Of a stretch of DNA of 64,000 nucleotides, positions 53,980 to 64,000 are shown piece after piece. Within the stretch, counting starts at the first letter, position 1, and each line of letters opens with the position of its first letter. The notes below the pieces were generated by a model that was not told where the DNA came from, did no database searches, and saw only the letters and a list, made by a program, of their open reading frames with translations. This stretch comes from Apoderus coryli (taxonomy: Eukaryota; Arthropoda; Insecta; Coleoptera; Attelabidae): positions 9,279,834-9,343,833 of the forward strand of contig OU452213.1 in NCBI GenBank assembly GCA_911728435.2, read 5' to 3'. Both the position numbers and the translations under genes were made by a program.

Positions 53980-54745
53980 GCATATAACCAATCAATGCTA
54001 CAGGAACCTAGGATTTATCATCCGAAATTCAAAAACTTTTAAAAACAAAAAACCCTCTTTATTCTCTACACCGCAAATATACGTTCGAAACTAGAATATT
54101 GCTGCATTGTATGGTCACCAATGTATACTAAATATGCAATAATGATTAAGCGAGTTCAATTCCGATTAGCAGACTTCCTAATGAACAGGGAACAAACATC
54201 TAGCTACAGATTGAATTTAAAATATTATGAACAAATTTCCTGAAATAATAGGAGAACATTGTCAAGTGTTTTGTACCTTTACAAAATTGTAAATAATCTG
54301 GCATACGACTGTCGATCTTTAGTAAATATTAAGTTAGCTGTTCCATTAAGTAAAACACGTCTCAAAAACCATCAAACATTTCAACCAAGAACAAATTACC
54401 AATCTAAATCCCCTATCAACATGATGGTTAGAGATTACAACCAAATCCAACAAGTTTGCGATATCTTAAGATATTCGGAACCAGATACAGGCACTTTAAA
54501 TTACAGATAGTAAACCACCTTAATGAAACTTAAAATTTAATCTAGTGAATTATAGAATTAATGTAGTAAATACAACCTTATGTTTAAAGTCCTAAACATA
54601 AATTAGTTAATGATGTTTAAGTTTAATGTTTTAGTTAGTTTTTAGTCTAGTTAAAGTTAGGTAGAGCTTAAGATAAGTTTAGTCAAATTAAACCAAGCAG
54701 TATAATTGGGATAACACCTGTATCTGTTTTTATAAATAAATAAAG
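53980..54745 (+). mobile_element. 5'-truncated non-LTR retrotransposon tail
   Basis: The plus frame about 54070-54512 carries RSKLEYCCIVWSPMYTKYA and KRVQFRLADFLMN, then SVLYLYKIVNNLAYD and a closing MMVRDYNQIQQVCDI, typical of the Jockey-like C-terminus. One break lies near 54241. The 3' UTR ends with an AAAT-type tail near 54735-54745. The reverse transcriptase palm is missing. Confidence 0.7.
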
Positions 54746-56003
54746 CGTGGCATCACCGAATTTCTCATATTTTCTTGATTGTTGTTTTGAATGAATTCAA
54801 TTGAATCAAATGAAAAATAATATGGAAGTTTTTGAAGAACCAAGTTATTTTAGCAAAAATAACATAAAATAAACTTGGGGAAATAACGTTTATATTTATT
54901 GAAGCATCTGTGCGTGTATCAGGTGTAAATAGATGGCGGATTAATTACGGTATTGCGCGAATAATGAGTACGAGGTGTAGGATAGCGATAATTTCAAAAA
55001 CAGTCTGGCAGCCGAGTATTGTTAGTTGGCATATTTTACACTTGTTTTGATTGTCGGAGATCCATGCCGAAGTTTACCCTGTTTTCGTTGAAGATTAGAG
55101 TGAATAAGAGAAGAGCATTTTATTATAGTTAAAATTGGATAATAAAAAAAAAACACTTCAAACGCTGGCGTCTTCTTTAATTCGCAACACTTGGATTCGT
55201 TGGAAATTTGTTATCTACTACATGCACAGGCCCCTAGTTCATTTGACAATTTTCAAAACTTTGATTAAAAATATTTTTCAAACAAAATCAAACAGTAGGT
55301 AACTGTTTCTCTAAGCACAGTTGGAGAGGTCGTCATCCGTTTAAATTTCCAGTTTTTTTCAATTATTTCAAGGAAGCCATCATATGTACATGGTTACAAT
55401 ACTAGTTACGTACGGAGACAACATATCTATCTGCCGTTACTCTGAAAAAATAAATAAATAAATAAAACATAAACGCATTAAAGATTAAATTGAAATAATT
55501 ATTGTAAAACTTTTATCTAGAATTTTTAGCCGCTTTGTGGTTAATCTAAAATGTTAATGCAATAAAAATATTGTAGATTGAATGCAAGTAATTGAATGAT
55601 TTATGTAATACTTATCCATAAATAATAAGTTTGTACAGGGTCCGGGAAAATGCTCGCCGGCATTTTAATCTATTCTAAAGCCAATTTAGATTTTTTGTTA
55701 AATGGTAATATTTGCTGTGACATTTGTTTTCGTTAAGTTTTGTAAATATCACGGTCCTTTGTCTTTTCAGTTTTTCACATCACATATCAATCACATTTAA
55801 TCGCAAACGGGCGGCTCGTTTTGTCGGCCATTAGTGTGTGTGAAGGTTAGAGTAGAAACCTTTATTTGGTGATCGAATCAGCATTTATTACACCACTCCT
55901 CTTCAAGTATTTCTCACAATTCGCCATCTATGTGTCATCCTACGTAATTATTGAATGTCGTAATAAGGAGCGTTCAAGTCGTCGTGGCGTTGTCCTCCTA
56001 GAT
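54746..56003. other. AT-rich non-coding sequence
   Basis: No gene seen. An 8-bp sequence at its right edge (TCCTAGAT, 55996-56003) is the target duplication of the next element. Confidence 0.5.
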
Positions 56004-58565
56004 CAGTGGTCACCAACCCGTCGATCGCGAGCCCCTGGTAGCTCGCGAAGAGAATTCTGGTAGCTCGCGAGGAGATTTCTGGTACGTAGCTCCCAACATA
56101 TCTATCTACATGCCAAACGACATGCGGAGGATTCCTCATTAAGGATAGTTTCTTAGGTCTTGATTATGTCCTGTATGATAGCGTCCTATACCAAACCAAG
56201 GCCCCAAAATATTGAAATCTGGTTCCCTAATAATGGGGTCGTGATATTTACGCAGGACAATCATATTATGAAGAGCTATTTACAAGCCAAACGACATGCG
56301 GAGGATTCCTCATTAAGTATAATTTCTTAGGTCGAGATTAGGTCCTGTATGATAGCGTCCTATACCAAACCAGGGCCCCAAAAAATTGAAATCTGGTTCC
56401 CTAATAATGGGGTCGTGAAATTTACGCAGGACAATGATATTATGAAGGGCTATTTGCATGCCAAACGCCATTCTTCGGAACGGTCATTAAGGATAGTTTC
56501 TTAGGTCTTGATTCGGTCCAGTATGATAGCGTCCTATACCAAACCAAGGCCCCAAAAAATTGAAATCTGGTTCCCTAATAATGGGATTGTGAAATTTACG
56601 CAGGACAATGATATTATGAAGGGCTATTTGCATGCCAAACGACATGCGGAGGATTCCTCATTAAGGATAGTTTCTTAGGTCTTGATTAGGTCCTGTATGA
56701 TAGCGTCCTATACCAAACCAAGGCCCCAGAAAATTGAAATCTGGTTCCCTAATAATGGGGTCGTGAAATTTACGCAGGACAATGATATTATGAAGGGCTA
56801 TTTGCATGCCAAACGCCATTCTTCGGAACGGTCATTAAGGATAGTTTCTTAGGTCTTGATTCGGTCCAGTATGATAGCGTCCTATACCAAACCAAGGCCC
56901 CAAAAAATTGAAATCTGGTTCCCTAATAATGGGATTGTGAAATTTACGCAGGACAATGATATTATGAAGGGCTATTTGCATGCCAAACGACATGCGGAGG
57001 ATTCCTCATTAAGGATAGTTTCTTAGGTCTTGATTAGGTCCTGTATGATAGCGTCCTATACCAAACCAAGGCCCCAGAAAATTGAAATCTGGTTCCCTAA
57101 TAATGGGGTCGTGAAATTTACGCAGGACAATGATATTATGAAGGGCTATTTGCATGCCAAACGCCATTCTTCGGAACGGTCATTAAGGATAGTTTCTTAG
57201 GTCTTGATTCGGTCCAGTATGATAGCGTCCTATACCAAACCAAGGCCCCAAAAAATTGAAATCTGGTTCCCTAATAATGGGATTGTGAAATTTACGCAGG
57301 ACAATGATATTATGAAGGGCTATTTGCATGCCAAACGACATGCGGAGGATTCCTCATTAAGGATAGTTTCTTAGGTCTTGATTAGGTCCTGTATGATAGC
57401 GTCCTATACCAAACCAAGGCCCCAGAAAATTGAAATCTGGTTCCCTAATAATGGGGTCGTGAAATTTACGCAGGACAATGATATTATGAAGGGCTATTTG
57501 CATGCCAAACGCCATTCTTCGGAACGGTCATTAAGGATAGTTTCTTAGGTCTTGATTCGGTCCAGTATGATAGCGTCCTATACCAAACCAAGGCCCCAAA
57601 AAATTGAAATCTGGTTCCCTAATAATGGGATTGTGAAATTTACGCAGGACAATGATATTATGAAGGGCTATTTGCATGCCAAACGACATGCGGAGGATTC
57701 CTCATTAAGGATAGTTTCTTAGGTCTTGATTAGGTCCTGTATGATAGCGTCCTATACCAAACCAAGGCCCCAGAAAATTGAAATCTGGTTCCCTAATAAT
57801 GGGGTCGTGAAATTTACGCAGGACAATGATATTATGAAGGGCTATTTGCATGCCAAACGACATTCTTCGAAACGGTCATTAAGGATAGTTTCTTAGGTCT
57901 TGATTAGGTCCTGTATGATAGCGTCCTATACCAAACCAAGGCCCCAAGAAATTGAAATCTGGTTCCCTAATAATGGGGTCGTGATATTTACGCAGGACAA
58001 TCATATTATGAAGAGCTATCATCTACATGCCAAACGACATGCGGAGGATTCCTCATTAAGGATAGTTTCTTAGGTCTTGATTAGGTCCTGTATGATAGCG
58101 TCCTATACCAAACCAAGGCCCCAAGAAATTGAAATCTGGTTCCCTAATAATGGGGTCGTGATATTTACGCAGGACAATCATATTATGAAGAGCTATCATC
58201 TACATGCCAAACGACATGCGGAGGATTCCTCATTAAGGATAGTTTCTTAGGTCTTGATTCGGTCCAGTATGATAGCGTCCTATACCAAACCAAGGCGCCA
58301 AAAAATTGAAACCGGGTTCTTTAATAATGGGGTTGTGATATTTACGCAGGACAATCATATTATGAAGAGCTATCATCTACATGCCAAACGACATGCGGAG
58401 GATTCCTCATTAAGGATAGTTTCTTAGGTCTTGATTAGGTCTTGTATGATAGCGTCCTATACCAATGCCCCAAAAACACTGCACATTCAAAAAAAAAAAG
58501 TAGCTCACTGTACACTCTACAATTACCGAAGGTGCTCAATACATTCAGAAGGTTGGCGACCACTG
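56004..58565. mobile_element. non-autonomous hAT-type element carrying a satellite array
   Basis: The left end CAGTGGTCACCAACC and right end GGTTGGCGACCACTG form a 15-bp TIR with one mismatch. Both sides carry the perfect 8-bp target duplication TCCTAGAT (55996-56003 and 58566-58573), the hAT hallmark. There is no transposase inside; nearly the whole interior is a tandem array. The insertion lies beside a mariner fragment. Confidence 0.9.
56085..58465. repeat. 174-bp satellite array with a dimeric higher-order unit
   Basis: The marker TAGCGTCCTATACC starts at 56179, 56353, 56527, 56701, 56875, 57049, 57223, 57397, 57571, 57745, 57919, 58096, 58273 and 58450: 174-bp steps, then 177 bp in the last three. 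From about 56450 to 57840 two variants alternate (ACGCCATTCTTCGGAACGG against ACGACATGCGGAGGATTCC), making a 348-bp dimer repeated about four times with almost no differences. The outermost units are more diverged. Confidence 0.95.
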
Positions 58566-58576
58566 TCCTAGATGCT

Positions 58577-58760
58577 TCTTCAAATTTAAAAATAAATGGC
58601 TTACACTTCACTGTTGTGGGAGATGTTGGGTGGCGCCATTCCATAGATTCTTGTTTGGATTCTGGCGTAACGTAGGGCACCCAAGTCTCGTCGTCAGTGA
58701 CAATTCAGCTTAACAAAATCGTCATTTTCCCGGTTGAAACGCTCTAAGGAATGTGAGAGG
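58577..58760 (-). pseudogene. mariner transposase fragment
   Basis: The minus frame reads VPYVTPESKQESMEWRHPTS, preceded in another frame by a DETW-type first catalytic region. This is the stretch around the first aspartate of DD34D mariners. No other part was found on either side of the hAT element. Confidence 0.7.
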
Positions 58761-59994
58761 ACTGGCTAATCGCTTGTTTTTGTGAACTTGACAAATTAAA
58801 AGCGCTCCAAAAAGACAACCGCTCACTAACATGTTAATACAGGACGTTTCCGCTAACGTTTTGCCACAGTTCATATAAAATGGTTGCAGATAATCAAGAA
58901 TTTCAATAAACTATAAATTTTGATAAAATAGACTTAGCCTTTGGCTCTAAAATTCAGATATTTTTATGGAAGTTCAATATACCTAGTTTTATAAATATAG
59001 AGCCATAACTTTAGATTCCACTATTGAGAATTCAATTACCCAATGATTCGGGGATTGTGTTCAATCAAAGGCCTTCGCTTTCAGGTACCAAAAGAAATAT
59101 TGAGTGAATGCTCCTAAAACGTCCATTGACATTCTGTTCATATGAGTCATGTTGGACACATGTCCTGTAAGTCTGGCAGGATGACTTCTTTGATGTTTCT
59201 TATTAGAGTTACATGCTTGGCGGGTCACATTTTATGATAGTAGAGTTGTCTGTCATTTCAGATTTTTGCTGAATTCGCTGTGCGCTTCTCCTTTGGAGAA
59301 TTAAGACACAAGCAGGTAATTTTGCCGGACCCGGTAATTGTTTTTTATTTTAATGGAACTGGGTGTTACTTGCATTATAGAAATCTTCCAAAGGTTATGT
59401 TATTTATTTCGTTATTAACACGTGCTCAATGTTATTTTCATTTTAATAAGCAAGCGTAATGTTAAATCAGCAATAAATCCATAGATTTATTGATGTAAAG
59501 AAGTAGTTTATGTTATTAATAATTTTCATTGCGAATGACCTACTTATATTACCTACATACGAGAGCCACCGTTTATATTTTTATTTCCAACAACACAATA
59601 TTATGTAAACTTGACATTTCTGACTTTTTAGAAGTTTGTACCTATACTATACTATAATAAATGAGGGATATTCGGTTAGAATTGTTTTACACAATATATA
59701 TTTTTGAACCCTTTGTTAAACCTCTTGCCTACGCTCAAGGATTTCCAAAGTTAATCAGCACCTAGAAAGATCATGAAGTATTTTTGTACCAAATTTGTTA
59801 AAAATCTGTTAAGTGAGTTTTGAATATCTAATTTGAGTTAACTAGCTGTAACACATTCAATATAAATATGTTGGTAAAAGTTACGCTGTGTTTCCTCGCC
59901 CTACTAACTAGGGGTCTGGGGGTCATGTACCACCTCCTTCAAACGGGGGCCCGGGCTTCTCCCGGGATTTTTTTTAAATTACTGTATGCAACTA
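58761..59994. other. AT-rich non-coding sequence
   Basis: No gene seen. A GC-richer patch at 59890-59970 (GGGGGCCCGGGC) has no clear meaning. Confidence 0.5.
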
Positions 59995-61295
59995 TTGGGT
60001 CTGCCAGATAACTTTTTTTTTTTTTTGAAAATGCTATAAAAGAAAAACTGCTGCATATTTTCTCAAATTTCTTTTTTTATTTGAAAGTACAATCCTTCCG
60101 GTTAATAATGACAAATAATTTCATTCAAATGGCTGCCTCGGCTGGCTATGCAGTAGCCTACACGATCGGTCCAATTTTGAAGCACATTATCGATTGTGTG
60201 CAGCTGTATTTCTCCAATGGCTTCAGGAATATTGTCCTTTAAAGCGTCAATTGTCTCTGGCTTGTCGGCGTAACACTTATCTTTGACGGCACCCCACAAA
60301 TAATATTCCAACGGTGTCAAATCGCAGCTCCGAGGTGGCCAAACGACATCAGCTCTGCGGCTGATAATGCGATCTTCAAAAACAGGACGCAAAACATCGA
60401 GTGTAGCTTCGGCTGTGTGGCACGTAGCGCCGTCCTGTTGAAACCAAATGTTGCCAATATCCTCCTCTTCAATTTTTGTGAACAAAAATTCGTTCAACAT
60501 GGCCCGATAACGATCGCCATTGACTGTAACGGCCACTCCTTGCTCATTTTCGAAGAAAAATGACCCAATTATGCCTCCGGACCAAAATCCGCACCAAACA
60601 GTGACTCGTTTTGGGTGCATCGGCTTTTCGATGTATGCGTGCGGGTTTTCTGTGCCCCAAATGCGACAATTTTGCTTGTTTACATACCCGCCAAGTTCAA
60701 AATGAGCTTCATCTGAAAAGATGATTTTTTTGGCAAAATCGGCATCTTCTGTAAGTCGATCGCAGGCCCACTGAGCGAAGCGAAAACGCATTGGATGGTC
60801 AGTTGGCTTCAACTCCTGAACCAATTGGACTTTGTATGGCGTCATACCAAGGTCTTTATGCAAAATTCGTCTCAATGTCTCCGAAATGTTCAATTGTTGA
60901 GACCGACGGTGAATTGATGTTCATGGCGCTTCACGCACACTTTCTGCCACAGCAGCAATATTCTCGGGTGTACGCACTGTTTTTGGGTTTTCACGCTTTG
61001 GTTTATCGATGAAGATGCCAGTTTCTTTCTCTTTTTTCACGAGATGACGAACATACGAAGCTGACGGTGCTTCTCTTCCAAAATCCGTACGCAATATTCG
61101 CACACATTCTGCAACATTACCATGATTTTCAAAGTAATGTCGCAATATTTCCCAGCGTTGTTCAAGCGTATACACAACCATATTCGTTCAGCGGAAGGAT
61201 AAAACTAATTATCTGTCAAATCAGACATGAGCTAAGTGTTACCCTTCACGAAATAAGCACTAGTTGAAAAAAAAAAACGTTAGATGGCGGACCTG
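59995..61295 (-). mobile_element. DD41-type mariner element, nearly intact
   Basis: Flanked by TA. The ends TTGGGTCTGCCAGATAAC and, inverted, TCAGGTCCGCCATCTAAC form an 18-bp TIR with four mismatches, followed on both sides by a T-run. It encloses one transposase gene broken by one stop. Confidence 0.85.
60102..61181 (-). pseudogene. mariner (DD41-type) transposase with one in-frame stop
   Basis: ATG 61181 to stop at 60102 is one continuous frame of about 359 codons except for a single TGA near 60921-60923, between SVREAP and TSIHRRSQQL. The N-terminal helix-turn-helix is MVVYTLEQRWEILRHYF and following. The catalytic domain carries IIFSDEAHF, WFQQDGATCH and PPRSCDLTPLEYYLWG. The third catalytic position is E at a spacing of 41, so DD41E rather than the usual D of the rosa group. 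VTVWCGFWSGGIIG is typical. One base change would explain the loss of function. Confidence 0.85.
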
Positions 61296-62390
61296 ATAGT
61301 AAGCGTTTAAGGATTTTAGGTTAAGTAGGAGGAGGACTAACTAAGACTAAGTATATTTTTTAATAAAAAAAATTAAAACACAAACAAATACTACACAAAA
61401 AAATTTGTACATTTGGTTAAATATTTTAAAATATCAATAAAAGTAAAACAAAAGAAAGAAGAAACATAAATTGCATTATTTCCACAGCTTAGAAAATAAC
61501 GTTTTTTCTAAGTCATTGGGGGTGGGGGGTAATTACCCTGTTAAATTATTCCATATTTTGAAATTCATTTGAAAGGAGACTTTAATTTTGCCCAAATAAC
61601 AACATTTTCAACGTTTGTTGTACTAGCAGTTTTTAATTTTAGGTAGTTGGATTCGATTTTCTTTTTACCAATGGTTTTTTGAATTAAAATTTTATTTGTC
61701 TGTATATTGACATTTTGTTTATATGCCGTACTTCTTACCTTGAGCTTGTATCCATCTTAAGTGATGATATGGAGAGCTAATAAGTGTGAATTTTTCCCAT
61801 TTTGTGGAAAATTATTAATTAAAATAAAAACAAAAAAACTAAAACATCAACTATTGAGAACAAAAATTTAAGAGTATTGTTACTTAATCGTATAATGACC
61901 ATTTTGTAGTCGACCGCTGTATTCTCGATATTTTATATCCATTCAACCTCCATACCCATATAGCCAACAAGAAAAAATATTATTACTTTTACTGCTTGGA
62001 CTTTAGAGTCATAATAAAGCAAAGTATATAAATATAGGTGAATACAATCCAGCTCACCTGGATATTTTTAGAAAAGACCATGAAAAACGTGAAAATGTAA
62101 TTAACTCTTTGGTTTTTCGCTTTGCTTATACGTTACAGCTTTTATAATTATTATTATACTTTTTACGCGGCCGTTAAATTTCTTAACGGTGTATTTTTAA
62201 TGTTATTCAAGACCGTGTTTCAGTTGTTCTTCACGTTTTTTGTTGGATTCTGTCGAAGGTTGAAACGCGGGTGTTCATCGAGTTGTAAGAATCTTCGTAG
62301 AAATAATGTATAACAATTTTAAAAAATAAATAAATAAATGCTTTATTGCCCAACAGATAAACAATGCCTTTAAAGGACGATTACATTGAA
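61296..62390. other. non-coding sequence, ending in a short non-LTR tail
   Basis: At 62320-62370 the minus strand reads GGGCAATAAAGC followed by ATTT repeats, the 3' tail of a non-LTR element. No coding sequence recognised. Confidence 0.45.
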
Positions 62391-64000
62391 ATTACAAGGT
62401 GTTCCAAAAAAAGCTGGCCAAAATTTGTGAGCGAATTGGGGACATCTAATCATGAAATAAAACCTAAATTGTAATTTTTCGAAAAGTCCTTATTTACAAA
62501 GATACATGGAAAAATTTTCGTTAGCAAACTGTATTTCAATAATTTTATTAATGCTGTTTACTAAGGACCAGTTTTGTCCTAAAATTTTCAAACTCAAATT
62601 TCTTAAGTTTTTCGAGAAAAAAGAAGTATGCCTTGTTTATGTAGAAAACTTTATTTATCACATTTTTGACACAAAATGAATAAAAATCACAAGGAGAAAA
62701 GTTAGGTTATAATTAAGGCAAGGGTCCCCCCCGTTTACCCGCCTATGGTCATCCTTTATTATTCAATTTAATGTCAGTTTTCGACATTTAACTAGGTGAA
62801 TAAATATGCTACATTTGGTTAATTTATCTTTACTCGTTTCGAAAATATTTCAAAAAATTGTCCTCAGGCAGTCATCTTTAACACCCTGTATCTTGGTAAA
62901 TAAAGACTTTTCGAAAAATTACAATTTAGGTTTTTTATATGATTCTTCACCGATTTCGAGATATTGGCATTTACTGTTTCTTTAAGTTTTAAATATTTCT
63001 GAAAAACAAATTTTCATAGAACTACACCAGAAAAAATCATCTTATATCAACTGAAAGGCAATGAAAATCCTGACAATTAACTCTAGGTTCATTTTTAAAT
63101 GCCTCAAAGTTTAAAACTGTAAATTTTTCAATTTTTCTCTCCCACTTCAAAAAATTTTACTCACTTTTACGCACTCGCAAAACTTGACAACTTGTCAATA
63201 TCTGAAAAACATGCTTGTCCGAAGAAGTTTCGGTTGTAGTAAAAAGAAAAGAGTTTTTTTACGCTGCGATTTTTTATGAAGTTTCATTAAAAAAAATATA
63301 TTTGGGCTTTTTATGATTGTTAACTGAACATGCTAAAACTGCTCATGTGGTCAAATCTAAGCATTGTCAAAAACCGCAAAAGACAGTTGCTGTACAAAGC
63401 TTTTATTACGCAAATGGTAACCGCGCACGTTACCACGCAACTCTTTAAAAGTTAAGTCACGACCCAGTTAGCTTAGATAAATAAATTCATTTTAGTTCTT
63501 CTTACTTTAGCAAACGTTTAGGCGCGAGTTTGTCTGTCAGTCAAAAATACTTCTTTTTTATGATTTTTAATATTTTTATTTTGACGAACTCATAATACAA
63601 ACATTCTTACCCAATACACAAATCCTTTTGCTTCAAAGTGGCTTCCATTGTGTGCCACGAAACTTCGACACCGAACGCATTGCGCTTGGTATCTGACCAG
63701 GTGTTATTTGTTGGCAGGAAACCTGGATTAAATGAATAAGCTCTTCTCTTGTTCTTATAGGATTTCTGTAAACCAGAGCCTTTAAATGTCCCCACAGAGA
63801 AAAATCAAGCGGTGTAAGATGGGGGGATACTGCAGGCCAAGCTACAGGTCCACCCCTTCCGATCCAGCGCTCAGGATAATTAAAGTTTAGCCGGTTTCGA
63901 ACAGGTCGACTAATGTGCAGGACAACCATCTAATTGAAACCAAAGTCGCTGTCTTACATTTAGCATTAAATCTTCCAAAAGGACAGGAACATTGAAATTG
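62391..64000 (-). mobile_element. mariner-type element relic, cut by the window edge
   Basis: The left end may be CAAGGTGTTCC near 62396. Its subterminal region contains an inverted repeat (62470-62520 against 62880-62935, sharing TACAATTTAGG and CTTTTCG). The transposase lies at 63607-64000. The other end is outside the window. Confidence 0.5.
63607..64000 (-). pseudogene. mariner-type (DD41 group) transposase C-terminal part, partial
   Basis: Minus strand from the edge: RLWFQLDGCPAH (second catalytic D), a stop/shift near 63930, then NFNYPERWIGRGGPVAWPA, VSPHLTPLDFSLWGHLKAL and EELIHLIQVSCQQITPGQI. The usual SPDL is SPHL, while the family's third acidic residue (PLD) is kept. The frame shifts again near 63640. 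Truncated at the window end. Confidence 0.7.

Noticed and set aside
55866..56139. Open frames on both strands at the left hAT border
   Set aside because: They cross the target duplication and TIR and have no domain.
62840..62882. Hammerhead-like CTGAGGA and GAAAC on the minus strand
   Set aside because: The sequence between them cannot form a stem II next to the core (CAATTT against ATTTTC do not pair), so only the two short motifs match.

Overview
The window is animal nuclear DNA, very probably from an insect with a repeat-rich genome. The base composition is strongly AT-rich. Two host genes have GT-AG introns. Almost everything else is mobile-element sequence of kinds typical of insects: mariner/Tc1, hAT, piggyBac, Crypton-like, Jockey-type non-LTR and BEL/Pao. 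I cannot fix the order; a beetle is possible but that is only a guess.

Host genes. A complete nine-exon gene for beta-1,3-glucosyltransferase (B3GLCT) lies on the minus strand, from ATG at 9831 to stop at 4628. All exon phases agree and the predicted protein has 478 residues. Its third intron (2.7 kb) holds a Crypton-like tyrosine-recombinase element and a palindromic element. Head-to-head with it, 3.2 kb away, is what looks like the first coding exon of an integrin alpha chain (13060-13226, plus strand). No later integrin exon was recognised, so either intron 1 runs through the rest of the window or the gene is broken.

Repeats, left to right. A 547-bp palindrome (2133-2679) carries a hammerhead-ribozyme-like core in each arm. 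An AT-rich tandem array (13540-14975) is followed by two tandem copies of a foldback element, each ending in a hammerhead-like core. A TIR-bounded element (20066-22485) encodes an intact 566-residue zinc-binding protein of an unclassified family. From 22700 to 34560 transposons are nested: a mariner split by non-LTR insertions, and a pair of inverted transposase ends enclosing Myb/SANT, piggyBac and mariner relics plus an intact DD41D mariner with 340-bp TIRs (30934-33020).

From 35 to 50 kb there are a Tc1 relic, a long-TIR mariner-type element, a hAT split by a mariner, a 264-bp-period satellite, a second inverted copy of the Crypton-like element, and an inverted hammerhead pair. From 50 to 64 kb there are a mariner split by a scrambled BEL/Pao element, a non-LTR tail, a 2.56-kb hAT-type element with a perfect 8-bp TSD whose interior is a 174-bp satellite array, a nearly intact DD41-type mariner, and an edge-truncated transposase.

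Best candidates for something undescribed: the TIR element with the unclassified 566-residue protein, the four loci with head-to-head or tandem hammerhead motifs, the conserved GC-rich hairpin at the 3' end of both Crypton-like copies, and the satellite packaged inside a hAT element.
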